DNA of 64,000 bases from G965218495 sp965218495 (lineage in GTDB: Bacteria > Bacteroidota > Rhodothermia > Rhodothermales > Bin80). Shown here in pieces: positions 52,399 through 61,562 of the stretch. A model generated the notes under the pieces. The model did not search any database and had not been told where the DNA came from. It worked only from the letters and a program-made list of their open reading frames with translations. Position numbers and translations under genes: made by a program. Positions within the stretch are counted from its first letter, which is position 1; each line of letters begins with the position of its first letter. The DNA lies in contig OZ244626.1 of assembly GCA_965218495.1 (NCBI GenBank), positions 620,001-684,000 on the forward strand, in the 5' to 3' direction.

Positions 52399-54492
52399 AT
52401 GAAGATAGCAAGACACATATCGCTGAGCCGCATGCGCAATATCGGGATTATGGCCCATATTGATGCTGGCAAGACGACGACGACGGAGCGGATCCTGTTC
52501 TATACGGGCCGCCTGCACCGCATGGGTGAGGTGCACGAGGGCGGGGCGACCATGGACTGGATGGAGCAGGAGAAGGAGCGTGGTATCACCATCACCAGTG
52601 CTGCCACCACCTGTTTTTGGAAAGACTTTCGCATCAACATCATTGACACGCCCGGGCATGTCGACTTCACCGTTGAAGTCGAGCGCTCGCTGCGCGTACT
52701 TGACGGTGCCGTGGCGCTGTTTTGCGCCGTAGGCGGCGTTGAGCCTCAGTCTGAAACCGTTTGGCGCCAGGCCAACCGGTACCGCGTCCCGCGCATCGCG
52801 TTCGTGAACAAGATGGACCGGACGGGCGCGGACTTTGTCCAGACGGTCGAGGCCATGACAGATCGTCTTAAGGCCAAAGCAGTCCCAGTGCAGATACCGA
52901 TCGGGAGCGGAGCGCTGTTCAAGGGTGTCATCGATTTGATAACGGCCAAGGCCATCATCTGGCATGATGAATCCCAGGGAGCGACGTGGGATGAGATTGG
53001 TATCCCGGCAGATCTCCGAGAGCAGGCGCGTCACTGGCGGATAAATCTTCTGGAAGCCATCGCGGAGTACAACGATGAGCTGCTGCTGAAATACCTCGAT
53101 GGTCACGATATCACGCCGGACGAGATTCGCAAGACGGTGCGCAAGGCTACGCTGAACCTCGATATCACGCCGGTATTCTGTGGGTCGGCTTTCAAGAATA
53201 AGGGCATTCAGCGTCTTCTGGACGGCACACTCGACTACCTGCCAAGCCCCCTAGATGTTGCGGCGGTTGAGGGGGTGATTCCCAACACGGAAGAGTTGGT
53301 AGAGCGCCATCCGGGGAAACACCAGCCGTTTTCTGCGATTGCCTTCAAAATTGCAACAGACCCATATGTGGGTAGGCTTACCTTTTTCCGTGTCTACAGT
53401 GGAGTGTTGGAGAAGGGCACGCAGGTATACAATGCCACCTCGGGCCGCAAAGAGCGCGTGGGGCGCCTGCTCTTCATGCACGCAAACCGGCGTGAGGACG
53501 TTACGCGCGTTGCTGCTGGCGACATTGCCGCTGCGGTGGGTCTGAAGAACGTGCGGACTGGCGACACGCTGTCTGACCCGGCCCACCCGGTCATTCTGGA
53601 GAAGATGAACTTTCCGGATCCGGTAATTCGCATTGCTATTGAACCCCGGACGAAAGCGGACAGCGATAAGCTTGGTGTGGGGCTACAGAAGCTCGCGGAA
53701 GAAGACCCGACGTTCAAGGTTACCGTGGACAGCGAGACTGGGCAGACGCTTATAGCTGGCATGGGTGAACTCTACCTAGAGATCATCGTCGATCGCCTGC
53801 GGCGGGAGTTCAAGGTTGAAGCCAACGTAGGCAAACCCCAAGTGGCGTATCGCGAGGCGTTTGGCAAAACTGTCTTGGAGCGGTACACGCATAAGAAGCA
53901 GACAGGTGGCCGCGGCCAGTTTGCTGTGGTGGAAATGGAGGTTGGGCCCAACGAGAGTGGCAAGGGCTTTGAGTTCGTGAGTGAAATCGTTGGTGGAGCC
54001 ATTCCTAGGGAGTACATCTCGTCGGTAGCAAAAGGGCTCAGAGCCGCCATGGGTCAGGGGCCGCTTGCCGGATATCCGGTCGAAGGCGTCAGGGTGCGCC
54101 TGTTGGATGGCAAGCACCACGAAGTGGATTCGGACCAGAATGCGTTCCAGATCGCCGGTCAGATGGCGTTTCGGAGCGCCGCGCGGCGTTCCAGGCCCAT
54201 TCTCATGGAGCCAATTATGAGTGTCGAGGTCGTCACGCCCGAAGAGTACATGGGAGACGTCATCGGGGACCTCAACGGCCGGCGCGGCCGCATCGTTTCA
54301 ATGTCCCAACGCCCGGAAGCTCGCGTAGTGAGAGCGCTCGTCCCGCTGTCGGAAATGTTCGGATATTCCACGGATATGCGGTCGATTACGCAGGGTCGAG
54401 CGATCTACACCATGCAGTTTGAGTCGTACGAAGCAGCACCGAAGAACGTGGCAGACAGAATCATCCTATCCACCTACGGCAAAGCCGTATAA
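52399..54492 (+). CDS. fusA: Elongation factor G
   Basis: 697-residue translocation GTPase. G1 AHIDAGKTTTTERIL, switch I ERGITITSAATTCFW, G3 DTPGHVDFT and G4 NKMDRTGADF are seen, then domains II-V, ending with QRPEARVVRALVPLSEMFGY and RSITQGRAIYTMQFESYE. It is normal length, six bases after rpsG and 21 before tuf. This is the canonical cluster copy; a second EF-G elsewhere cannot be excluded. Confidence 0.96.
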   Translation: MKIARHISLSRMRNIGIMAHIDAGKTTTTERILFYTGRLHRMGEVHEGGATMDWMEQEKERGITITSAATTCFWKDFRINIIDTPGHVDFTVEVERSLRVLDGAVALFCAVGGVEPQSETVWRQANRYRVPRIAFVNKMDRTGADFVQTVEAMTDRLKAKAVPVQIPIGSGALFKGVIDLITAKAIIWHDESQGATWDEIGIPADLREQARHWRINLLEAIAEYNDELLLKYLDGHDITPDEIRKTVRKATLNLDITPVFCGSAFKNKGIQRLLDGTLDYLPSPLDVAAVEGVIPNTEELVERHPGKHQPFSAIAFKIATDPYVGRLTFFRVYSGVLEKGTQVYNATSGRKERVGRLLFMHANRREDVTRVAAGDIAAAVGLKNVRTGDTLSDPAHPVILEKMNFPDPVIRIAIEPRTKADSDKLGVGLQKLAEEDPTFKVTVDSETGQTLIAGMGELYLEIIVDRLRREFKVEANVGKPQVAYREAFGKTVLERYTHKKQTGGRGQFAVVEMEVGPNESGKGFEFVSEIVGGAIPREYISSVAKGLRAAMGQGPLAGYPVEGVRVRLLDGKHHEVDSDQNAFQIAGQMAFRSAARRSRPILMEPIMSVEVVTPEEYMGDVIGDLNGRRGRIVSMSQRPEARVVRALVPLSEMFGYSTDMRSITQGRAIYTMQFESYEAAPKNVADRIILSTYGKAV

Positions 54493-54513
54493 GCAACCTA
54501 CACGCAGTTAGTC

Positions 54514-55704
54514 ATGGCAAAGGAGCATTTTCAGCGTACCAAGCCGCACGTGAACGTAGGCACGATTGGTCACGTGGACCATGGGAAGACGACGCTTACG
54601 GCGGCGATCACGAAGGTTTTGAACGAGCGTTTCGGGGGCACGGAGGTACGCTCGTTTGATTCGATTGACAACGCGCCCGAGGAGCGCGAGCGTGGGATCA
54701 CGATTGCGACGGCGCACGTGGAGTACGAGACGAGCGCGCGTCATTATGCGCATGTGGACTGTCCGGGTCACGCGGACTATGTGAAGAACATGGTCACGGG
54801 TGCGGCGCAGATGGACGGTGCGATCTTGGTGGTGGATGCTTCCGATGGACCGATGCCTCAGACGCGTGAGCACATTTTGTTGGCGCGTCAGGTGGGTGTG
54901 CCCTACATCGTGGTGTTCATGAACAAGGTGGACCTGGTCGATGACGAGGAGCTGTTGGAGCTGGTGGAGATTGAGGTACGGGAGCTGTTGGAGGTTTATG
55001 AGTTTCCCGGGGATGACGTACCGGTGGTGATGGGTTCGGCGCTGGGCGCGTTGAACGGCGAGCCGGAGTGGGAGGAGAAGATTTTGGAGTTGATGAGTCA
55101 TGTAGACGGGTACGTACCGACGCCGGAGCGTGAGAAGGACAAGCCGTTTTTGATGCCGGTGGAGGATGTGTTTTCGATCACCGGGCGTGGGACGGTGGCC
55201 ACGGGTCGGATCGAGCGCGGGATAGTGCGCACGGGCGAGAAGGTGGAGATCGTCGGGATTCGCGAGCAGGAGACGACCACGACGGTGACGGGTGTGGAGA
55301 TGTTCCGGAAGATTCTGGACGAGGGTCAGGCCGGCGACAACGTGGGGCTGTTGCTGCGCGGGGTGCCCAAGGACGGGGTAGAGCGTGGCCAGGTGATCGT
55401 TCACCCGGGTTCGATTACGCCGCACTACGCGTTTGAGTGCGAGGTGTATGTATTGAGCAAAGACGAAGGGGGACGGCACACGCCGTTTTTCAAGGGGTAT
55501 CGTCCGCAGTTTTACTTCCGCACGACGGACGTGACCGGCGACATAGAGCTGCACGAGGGAGTGGAGATGGTAATGCCGGGCGACAACACGCAGTTCAAGG
55601 TGCAGCTGATCCAGCCGGTGGCGATGGAGCAGGGGCTGCGCTTTGCCATCCGGGAAGGCGGTCGGACCGTTGGCGCTGGCGTGGTAACTAAAATTCTTGA
55701 CTGA
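54514..55704 (+). CDS. tuf: Elongation factor Tu
   Basis: 396-residue aminoacyl-tRNA carrier GTPase: GTIGHVDHGKTTLTAAITKV, ERERGITIATAHVEYET, DCPGHADYVKNMVTGAAQMD, NKVDLVDDEELLELVEIEVR and the C-terminal GVEMVMPGDNTQFKVQLIQP. It sits between fusA and rpsJ, the ancestral arrangement. The gene uses GTG, CGT and TTG codons heavily compared with its neighbours, as expected for high expression or gene conversion with a second copy. Confidence 0.97.
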   Translation: MAKEHFQRTKPHVNVGTIGHVDHGKTTLTAAITKVLNERFGGTEVRSFDSIDNAPEERERGITIATAHVEYETSARHYAHVDCPGHADYVKNMVTGAAQMDGAILVVDASDGPMPQTREHILLARQVGVPYIVVFMNKVDLVDDEELLELVEIEVRELLEVYEFPGDDVPVVMGSALGALNGEPEWEEKILELMSHVDGYVPTPEREKDKPFLMPVEDVFSITGRGTVATGRIERGIVRTGEKVEIVGIREQETTTTVTGVEMFRKILDEGQAGDNVGLLLRGVPKDGVERGQVIVHPGSITPHYAFECEVYVLSKDEGGRHTPFFKGYRPQFYFRTTDVTGDIELHEGVEMVMPGDNTQFKVQLIQPVAMEQGLRFAIREGGRTVGAGVVTKILD

Positions 55705-55713
55705 CAAGTCGCA

Positions 55714-56022
55714 ATGGCGAACCAAAAGATCCGCATCAAGCTCAAGTCGTACGATCACACTTTGATCGATCGGAGCGCGGAGAAAATTATCAAGACAGTC
55801 AAGTCGACCGGGGCGGTGGTCAGTGGGCCAATTCCGCTACCGACCCGCAAGGTCATCTATACCGTACTACGGAGTCCGCACGTAAATAAGAAGAGCAGGG
55901 AGCAATTCGAAAGCCGCAGCCACAAGCGGCTAATTGATATCCTCTCAACCAGCAGCAAGACGGTGGACGCCCTGATGAAGCTGGAATTGCCCAGCGGCGT
56001 TGACGTGGAAATAAAGGTCTGA
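55714..56022 (+). CDS. rpsJ: Ribosomal protein S10
   Basis: 102-residue 30S protein (and NusB partner in antitermination). QKIRIKLKSYDHTLIDRSAE and GPIPLPTRKVIYTVLRSPHV are S10 hallmarks. It is 9 bases after tuf and starts the S10 section. Confidence 0.96.
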   Translation: MANQKIRIKLKSYDHTLIDRSAEKIIKTVKSTGAVVSGPIPLPTRKVIYTVLRSPHVNKKSREQFESRSHKRLIDILSTSSKTVDALMKLELPSGVDVEIKV

Positions 56023-56030
56023 CAGGCGCG

Positions 56031-56660
56031 ATGAGTGGAATGGTAGGCCGCAAAATTGGAATGACCAGCATCTACGATGCCGAGGGGAATAATATTCCGT
56101 GCACCGTCATTGAAGTTGGTCCGAACGTTGTGGTCCAGGTCAAGCGGTCTGGAGACAAGGACGGCTATGATGCGGTTCAGTTGGGCTTTTTGGACCGGAA
56201 ACCCCAGCGCACCACCAAGGCTATGCGCGGCCACTTTGCAGCCGCGGGCGTGCCTCCGAAGCGCGTCGTTCAGGAGTTTGCGTGGCACACCAACGTGCCA
56301 GAAACCGGAGAGGAGGTGCGTGTTGAGGATGTGTTTGCCGAAGGCGAGATGATTGCTGTCGCGGGCACGTCCAAGGGCAAGGGATTTCAGGGCGTAGTGC
56401 GCCGGCATGGCTTTCGCGGCGTGAACGACCGCACTCACGGGCAGCATAACCGGCAGCGTGCACCGGGCTCCATTGGCCAGTCCTCGGACCCCTCACGTGT
56501 ATACAAGGGCATGCGTATGGGCGGCCAGATGGGTAATCGTCGTGTGACGGTCAAGAACCTCGATGTTGCGGCAATCTATCCGGAGCACAACCTGTTACTT
56601 GTCCGGGGCGCCATTCCCGGTGCCAAGAGCGGGGTGGTATCGCTACTGAAACAGTCGTAG
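56031..56660 (+). CDS. rplC: Ribosomal protein L3
   Basis: 209-residue 50S assembly initiator near the peptidyl transferase centre. GMVGRKIGMTSIYDAEGNNI at the start and KGKGFQGVVRRHGFRG, HGQHNRQRAPGSIGQSSDPS and GRRVTVKN-type residues identify it. Eight bases after rpsJ. Confidence 0.96.
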   Translation: MSGMVGRKIGMTSIYDAEGNNIPCTVIEVGPNVVVQVKRSGDKDGYDAVQLGFLDRKPQRTTKAMRGHFAAAGVPPKRVVQEFAWHTNVPETGEEVRVEDVFAEGEMIAVAGTSKGKGFQGVVRRHGFRGVNDRTHGQHNRQRAPGSIGQSSDPSRVYKGMRMGGQMGNRRVTVKNLDVAAIYPEHNLLLVRGAIPGAKSGVVSLLKQS

Positions 56661-56666
56661 GCACAC

Positions 56667-57317
56667 ATGGAGCTTTCGGTATTCCAGGCTGATGGCGCAG
56701 AAACCGGGCGTACGGTAGAGTTGGGCGCAGCCTTCAGCGTAGCGCCCAATGACCACGTACTGTGGCTCGATGTGCGTCGCACGCAGGCTGCCAGGCATCG
56801 TGGCACACACAAGACTAAGGAGCGCGGCGAAGTCAGGGGCTCCACGCGCAAGCTCTATCGTCAGAAGGGGACAGGGATGGCGCGCAGTGGCAGTGTCACC
56901 TCGCCCCTGAGGCGAGGCGGCGGCCGCATCTTCGGGCCGCGTCCCCGTCGATACAATCTGCGCCTGTCGAAGAAGACCCGACGTCTGGCACGTGCCAGCG
57001 CACTGAGCTACAAGATTCAAAATGACAAAATTCGCGTAGTCGAGGCCTTGGCTTTCGAAGCGCCCAGCACAAGCCTGCTCTTGGGGTTGCTGGACGCCTT
57101 TGAGCTTTCGGGTTCACGCGTCCTGGTGGTCACTGCCGCCCATGCGCCGGCAGTGTATCGCTCCAGTCGTAACCTGGCAAGAGTGGAGGTCAAGGAGGCC
57201 CGCAGCTTGTCTGCCGAAGACACTCTGCGAGCCGGCGTGCTGCTGGTTGAAGAGGGTGCCATTGACGTGTTAGACAAAGCCACTGCGAAACTGCGCGCAG
57301 CAGCGGAAACCGAGTAG
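56667..57317 (+). CDS. rplD: Ribosomal protein L4
   Basis: 216-residue 50S tunnel protein. The extended loop (RGTHKTKERGEVRGSTRKLY, RQKGTGMARSGSVTSPLRRG, GGRIFGPRPRRYN) is diagnostic. In enterics L4 represses the S10 operon; nothing in this sequence shows such a leader. Six bases after rplC. Confidence 0.95.
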   Translation: MELSVFQADGAETGRTVELGAAFSVAPNDHVLWLDVRRTQAARHRGTHKTKERGEVRGSTRKLYRQKGTGMARSGSVTSPLRRGGGRIFGPRPRRYNLRLSKKTRRLARASALSYKIQNDKIRVVEALAFEAPSTSLLLGLLDAFELSGSRVLVVTAAHAPAVYRSSRNLARVEVKEARSLSAEDTLRAGVLLVEEGAIDVLDKATAKLRAAAETE

Positions 57318-57321
57318 CCAT

Positions 57322-57621
57322 ATGAGTCGCGAAGTTCTTAAGCAGCCACTGGTAACGGAGAAGCTAGCCAAGTTGATGGAGCGCGGCCACTACGCGTTCA
57401 TCGTTGACATGGGTGCGAACAAGGTGGAGATCCGCAAGGCGGTACAGGCGCGTTTTCCGAATGTCGAGGTAGACGAGGTGCGGACGATGATCGTGCGTGG
57501 GAAGCGCCGCCGTCAGCTCACACGGCGAGGCGTGCGCGAAGGGCGCACGGCGCGCATGAAGAAGGCCATCGTGACCTTGAAGCCGGGTAGCGAGCAAATC
57601 GACTTTTTCTCGAACATCTAG
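57322..57621 (+). CDS. rplW: Ribosomal protein L23
   Basis: 99-residue 50S protein at the tunnel exit and SRP docking site. VLKQPLVTEKLAKLMERGHY, then ANKVEIRKAVQARFPNVEVD and VRTMIVRGKRRR. Its stop is directly followed by the rplB ATG. Confidence 0.95.
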   Translation: MSREVLKQPLVTEKLAKLMERGHYAFIVDMGANKVEIRKAVQARFPNVEVDEVRTMIVRGKRRRQLTRRGVREGRTARMKKAIVTLKPGSEQIDFFSNI

Positions 57622-58455
57622 ATGGGCAGTCGCAAACTCAATCCAATCACGCCCGGGCAGCGGCAGCGGTCGGTGTCGACGTTTGAGTCAATCACGTCTA
57701 CGACTCCGCAAAGGCGCCTGGTGGCACCACTTAAGCGCAAGGCTGGCCGCAACAATACGGGCCGCATGATGGTGCGGTGCCAGGGTGGCGGTCACAAACG
57801 GCGGTACCGTATTATTGATTTCAAGCGCAACAAGCACGGTACTACTGCCCGGGTCGAAAGCATTCAGTACGACCCGAACCGTTCGGCGCGCATCGCCCTC
57901 CTGGTATATACTGATGGTGTCAGGCAATACATAATTGCACCAGACAAGCTGTCAGTTGGGGACGTGGTGCAGAGCGGCCCATTCGCGCCGCCGGAGGTTG
58001 GCAACTGCCTGCCGCTCAATCGTGTGCCTTTGGGCACGTTTGTGCATGCCATAGAGATGAAGCCGGGCAAGGGCGCACAGATGGCACGTGCTGCCGGTAC
58101 CTTCGCACAGCTGACGGCCAAGGAGGGGAAATATGTCACGCTTAAGCTGCCCTCGGGAGAGGTGCGGCGCGTGTCGGGCAAGTGCGCCGCTACCATCGGG
58201 ACCACTTCGAACCCGGATCACATGAACATTGACTTGGGCAAGGCCGGACGCCGGCGTTGGCTGGGTTCGCGCCCCAAGACACGAGGCGTTGCCATGAACC
58301 CGGTGGATCACCCGATGGGAGGTGGAGAAGGCAAGGCCTCCGGTGGCCATCCGCGGTCTAGGTCGGGCCAGATTGCCAAAGGATTCAAGACGCGTAAGCG
58401 CAACAAGGCGTCAGACAAATTTATCGTGCACCGGCGCGGTGCGAAACGCAGGTAA
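57622..58455 (+). CDS. rplB: Ribosomal protein L2
   Basis: 277-residue 50S core protein near the peptidyl transferase centre. KRKAGRNNTGRMMVRCQGGG, HKRRYRIIDFKRNKHGT and the catalytic-site region GVAMNPVDHPMGGGEGKASG are conserved. Immediately follows rplW with no gap. Confidence 0.96.
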   Translation: MGSRKLNPITPGQRQRSVSTFESITSTTPQRRLVAPLKRKAGRNNTGRMMVRCQGGGHKRRYRIIDFKRNKHGTTARVESIQYDPNRSARIALLVYTDGVRQYIIAPDKLSVGDVVQSGPFAPPEVGNCLPLNRVPLGTFVHAIEMKPGKGAQMARAAGTFAQLTAKEGKYVTLKLPSGEVRRVSGKCAATIGTTSNPDHMNIDLGKAGRRRWLGSRPKTRGVAMNPVDHPMGGGEGKASGGHPRSRSGQIAKGFKTRKRNKASDKFIVHRRGAKRR

Positions 58456-58457
58456 CT

Positions 58458-58739
58458 ATGGCACGATCGCTGAAAAAAGGGCCGTTCGTCTATTACAAGC
58501 TGCAGCGCAAGGTCGACGCGCTGAACGCGAGCGACAGAAAGCGGGTCATCAAGACTTGGAGCCGTGCCTCAATGATCACACCGGACTTTGTCGGGCATAC
58601 GTTCGCGGTACATAACGGACGACAGTTTATCCCGGTCTATGTGACAGAAAACATGGTTGGCCACCGGCTGGGCGAGTTTTCTCCGACGCGCACGCATAGG
58701 GGGCACGCGGGCTCAAGAAAGGACCGGCGCGGCCGGTAG
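58458..58739 (+). CDS. rpsS: Ribosomal protein S19
   Basis: 93-residue 30S head protein. MARSLKKGPFVYYKLQRKVD, IKTWSRASMITPDFVGHTFA, GRQFIPVYVTENMVGHRLGE and FSPTRTHRGHAGSRKDRRGR are typical. Two bases after rplB. Confidence 0.96.
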   Translation: MARSLKKGPFVYYKLQRKVDALNASDRKRVIKTWSRASMITPDFVGHTFAVHNGRQFIPVYVTENMVGHRLGEFSPTRTHRGHAGSRKDRRGR

Positions 58740-58745
58740 CCTGAT

Positions 58746-59099
58746 ATGGAAGCAAGCGCAACACGCAAGTATATTCGCAGCTCCCCGCGCAAGATGCGAC
58801 GGGTCGTGAACACGATTCGGGGGCTTAGTGTGCCGGAAGCGATTGAGACTCTGACTTTTATGCCTCAGGCCGCGACGCGGCCCGTTGAGTTGACCGTACG
58901 CAATGCTGTACGGAACCTGATAGATAAGAACCCTGATGAACGTTTTGATGAGGGCAAACTTGTCATTCTGGAGATCCGCGTGGATGAAGGGCCGCGATTT
59001 AAACGCTTTCGAGCCGGTGCCCGCGGGCGTGCAAAGCCATACAAGAAGCGGCTCAGCCACCTGAAGGTCGTAGTACGTGCGACCGTTGACGACAAGTAG
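58746..59099 (+). CDS. rplV: Ribosomal protein L22
   Basis: 117-residue 50S tunnel protein. RKYIRSSPRKMRRVVNTIRG and the extended beta loop followed by GARGRAKPYKKRLSHLKVVV mark it. Near the shorter end of family lengths. Confidence 0.94.
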   Translation: MEASATRKYIRSSPRKMRRVVNTIRGLSVPEAIETLTFMPQAATRPVELTVRNAVRNLIDKNPDERFDEGKLVILEIRVDEGPRFKRFRAGARGRAKPYKKRLSHLKVVVRATVDDK

Positions 59100-59105
59100 G
59101 ACAAT

Positions 59106-59891
59106 ATGGGTCAGAAGACACATCCTGTAGGCTTCCGCCTCGGCATAATCCGGGGTTGGGATTCAAACTGGTACGCCTCCAAGAAGGACATGGCGGCTAA
59201 GCTTGTTGAAGACGAAGAGGTGCGCCGCTATCTGCAGGCGCGCCTTAAGCGGGCAGGCCTGAGCCGCATCGTCATTGAGCGTACGCCGCGCCGCGTGATT
59301 CTTACGCTCCATACGAGTCGACCCGGTGTCGTGATTGGACGTGGCGGTACGGAGGTGGAAAAGCTGCGTGAGGAGATTAAGCAGCTAACCAATAAGGATA
59401 TCCAGATCAACATCAACGAAATCAAGCGACCAGAACTTGATGCCAGCTTGGTAGCACAGAATGTGGCGCAGCAGCTTGAAGGTCGAATCTCGTACCGCCG
59501 CGCCATGAAGCAGGCCATCACCGGCGCGATGCGCATGGGGGCGATGGGTATCCGCATCAGGGTAGGCGGCCGTTTGGGCGGCGCGGAGATGGGTCGCGTT
59601 GAGCAGTACTTGGAAGGCAGAGTACCGCTCCATACGATACGCGCGGACATAGATTATGCGGAAGCAACGGCCTTTACGATCTACGGCACTACCGGTGTCA
59701 AGGTGTGGGTGTACCACGGGGAGATTCTTGGCAAGCCCGACCTTAGCCCGAATGTGCAGGCCCAACGGCAGCAACTGCGCCAGATGCAGCCTGGCGGGCG
59801 TCGCAACGATGGTGGCCGGGCGCGGGAGCGCCGCCGGGCCCGGGCCGGTGGCCAGAAACGCCGAGGTGGTGGTACCACCAAGCGTCGCTAA
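59106..59891 (+). CDS. rpsC: Ribosomal protein S3
   Basis: 261-residue 30S protein at the mRNA entry tunnel. MGQKTHPVGFRLGIIRGWDS, the KH domain VVIGRGGTEVEKLREEIKQL, and IRVGGRLGGAEMGRVEQYLE. The C terminus has an extra glycine/arginine-rich tail (RRARAGGQKRRGGGTTKRR) longer than in enterics. Confidence 0.96.
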   Translation: MGQKTHPVGFRLGIIRGWDSNWYASKKDMAAKLVEDEEVRRYLQARLKRAGLSRIVIERTPRRVILTLHTSRPGVVIGRGGTEVEKLREEIKQLTNKDIQININEIKRPELDASLVAQNVAQQLEGRISYRRAMKQAITGAMRMGAMGIRIRVGGRLGGAEMGRVEQYLEGRVPLHTIRADIDYAEATAFTIYGTTGVKVWVYHGEILGKPDLSPNVQAQRQQLRQMQPGGRRNDGGRARERRRARAGGQKRRGGGTTKRR

Positions 59892-59910
59892 CAGACGGGG
59901 GAAGTAAGCC

Positions 59911-60336
59911 ATGTTGATGCCAAAGCGGACCAAGTACCGCAAACAGCAGAAAGGCAGGATTCGCGGCAACGCGTCGCGGGGTACTCGGGTGGACTTCGGG
60001 GACTTTGCGATCAAGGCACTGGAGCCTGGCCGGGTAACAAGCCGCCAGATTGAGGCGGCCCGTATTGCGATCACGCGCAAGATGAAGCGCATTGGTAACG
60101 TGTATATCCGTGTATTTCCAGACAAGCCGGTCACGAACAAGCCTGCCGAGGTGCGTATGGGCAAGGGCAAGGGGGCAATTGACCACTGGGCGGCCTCAAT
60201 CCACCCCGGTAGGATCATTTTTGAGATTGGTGGGAGTGTGCCGGAGGAACTGGCGCGGGCGTCCTTGCAGCTGGGGCAGCAGAAGCTTCCCTTGAAGACG
60301 AAAATCGTCGTGAGACCAGACTACGTAGCAGAATGA
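59911..60336 (+). CDS. rplP: Ribosomal protein L16
   Basis: 141-residue 50S protein binding 5S rRNA and A-site tRNA. MLMPKRTKYRKQQKGRIRGN matches the family start, so 59911 is chosen over 59917. RVFPDKPVTNKPAEVRMGKG with KGAIDHWAASIHPGRIIFEI follows. Its stop overlaps the rpmC start (ATGA). Confidence 0.96.
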   Translation: MLMPKRTKYRKQQKGRIRGNASRGTRVDFGDFAIKALEPGRVTSRQIEAARIAITRKMKRIGNVYIRVFPDKPVTNKPAEVRMGKGKGAIDHWAASIHPGRIIFEIGGSVPEELARASLQLGQQKLPLKTKIVVRPDYVAE

Positions 60337-60527
60337 TGGGTGCCAGAGAGGTGCGCTCGCTAAGCGTAAAAGAAATCGTTGAGCGTATTCGCGAAGAGGA
60401 AGAACAGCTGCGAGAGCTGACGTTCCGCCACGCAATCGCCCGGCTCGAAAACCCAATGATCCTCCGGGAGAAGCGGCGTTTCGTAGCACGCCTTAAAACA
60501 ATTCTGAACGAGCATCAAAGCTCATGA
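60333..60527 (+). CDS. rpmC: Ribosomal protein L29
   Basis: 64-residue 50S protein at the tunnel exit. REVRSLSVKEIVERIREEEE, QLRELTFRHAIARLENPMIL and REKRRFVARLKTILNE are typical. It overlaps both neighbours by 4 nt (ATGA on each side), indicating coupled translation. Confidence 0.95.
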   Translation: MMGAREVRSLSVKEIVERIREEEEQLRELTFRHAIARLENPMILREKRRFVARLKTILNEHQSS

Positions 60528-60790
60528 ACAGGAAAGGAACACGTCGCGCACGCAAAGAACGTGTAGGTCTGGTGGTAAGCGACAAGATGGAAAAGACCAT
60601 TATGGTTGGAATCGAGCGCCAGGTGCGCCATCCGATATACGGGAAATTCATCAAGCGGACCACGAAGCTGATGGCTCATGACGAAAACGGGGAAGCCCAT
60701 CGCGGGGACACGGTACGCGTGATGGAAACGCGCCCGCTTAGCAAACACAAACGATGGCGCTTGGTGGATATCATAGAACGCGCCAAATAA
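60524..60790 (+). CDS. rpsQ: Ribosomal protein S17
   Basis: 88-residue 30S protein. RKERVGLVVSDKMEKTIMVG, HPIYGKFIKRTTKLMAHDEN and TRPLSKHKRWRLVDIIERAK are conserved. ATGA overlap with rpmC; 13 bases before rplN. Confidence 0.95.
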   Translation: MNRKGTRRARKERVGLVVSDKMEKTIMVGIERQVRHPIYGKFIKRTTKLMAHDENGEAHRGDTVRVMETRPLSKHKRWRLVDIIERAK

Positions 60791-60803
60791 CACAGGAAGT
60801 CCC

Positions 60804-61172
60804 ATGGTACAGCAGGAATCCAGGCTTGCCGTCGCCGACAACAGCGGTGCAAAGGAGGTGCTGTGCATCCGCGTCTTGGGAGGCAGCGGGCGCCGCTATG
60901 CGCGCGTCGGCGACCGCATCGTGGTAACGGTCAAGTCAGCCATCCCGGGTGGGAACGTAAAGAAGGGAGAAGTGTCCCGTGCCGTGGTAGTGCGGACCGC
61001 CAAGGAGCATCGCCGCAGAGATGGTACCTATATCCGCTTTGATGAAAACGCAGCGGTACTGCTGAATGCCCAGGGTGAGCCGCGCGGCACGCGCATCTTT
61101 GGGCCGGTGGCACGTGAGCTGCGCGAAAAGCAGTACATGCGCATCGTATCACTAGCGCCGGAAGTACTCTGA
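60804..61172 (+). CDS. rplN: Ribosomal protein L14
   Basis: 122-residue 50S protein facing the subunit interface. MVQQESRLAVADNSGAKEVL, RVLGGSGRRYARVGDRIVVT and FGPVARELREKQYMRIVSLA. Normal length. Confidence 0.96.
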   Translation: MVQQESRLAVADNSGAKEVLCIRVLGGSGRRYARVGDRIVVTVKSAIPGGNVKKGEVSRAVVVRTAKEHRRRDGTYIRFDENAAVLLNAQGEPRGTRIFGPVARELREKQYMRIVSLAPEVL

Positions 61173-61177
61173 TCGCT

Positions 61178-61555
61178 ATGGCACAAAGAAGTAGCAGGAA
61201 ACGCCCCGTCAAGAAGGGCGACACGGTGATGCTGACCAAGACGATCACCGCTGCCAACCCGCGCAACGACCGCGAGCGCGGCTATACCGGGAGAGTGCTG
61301 AAAATCTTTCCGAAAAAAGACCGGATCATCGTGGAGGGCGTAAACCTGCGCCTGCGGCATACCAAGCCTAACCAGACGCACCAGCAGGGCGGGCGGATTG
61401 AGCGGGAGATGCCTATCCATATCTCGAATGTACAGCCGGTCGACGCCAGCTACGAACCCACACGCGTCGGTCGAAAGTGGATTCAGGACCTTGACACGGG
61501 GGGCGGACGCTGGGTTCGATTTGCCAAGACAACGGGAGAGGAGCTTGATGACTAG
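61178..61555 (+). CDS. rplX: Ribosomal protein L24
   Basis: 125-residue 50S assembly protein with an N-terminal KOW domain (VKKGDTVMLTKTITAANPRN, then GYTGRVLKIFPKKDRIIVEG) and KPNQTHQQGGRIEREMPIHI. It is 5 bases after rplN. The last codons overlap a possible rplE start at 61548. Confidence 0.94.
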   Translation: MAQRSSRKRPVKKGDTVMLTKTITAANPRNDRERGYTGRVLKIFPKKDRIIVEGVNLRLRHTKPNQTHQQGGRIEREMPIHISNVQPVDASYEPTRVGRKWIQDLDTGGGRWVRFAKTTGEELDD

Positions 61556-61562
61556 GGCGAGT

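Noticed and set aside
54508..55758. 416-codon open frame antisense to tuf
   Set aside because: Mirror frame of a highly biased gene; composition is histidine/arginine-rich and EF-Tu is certain.
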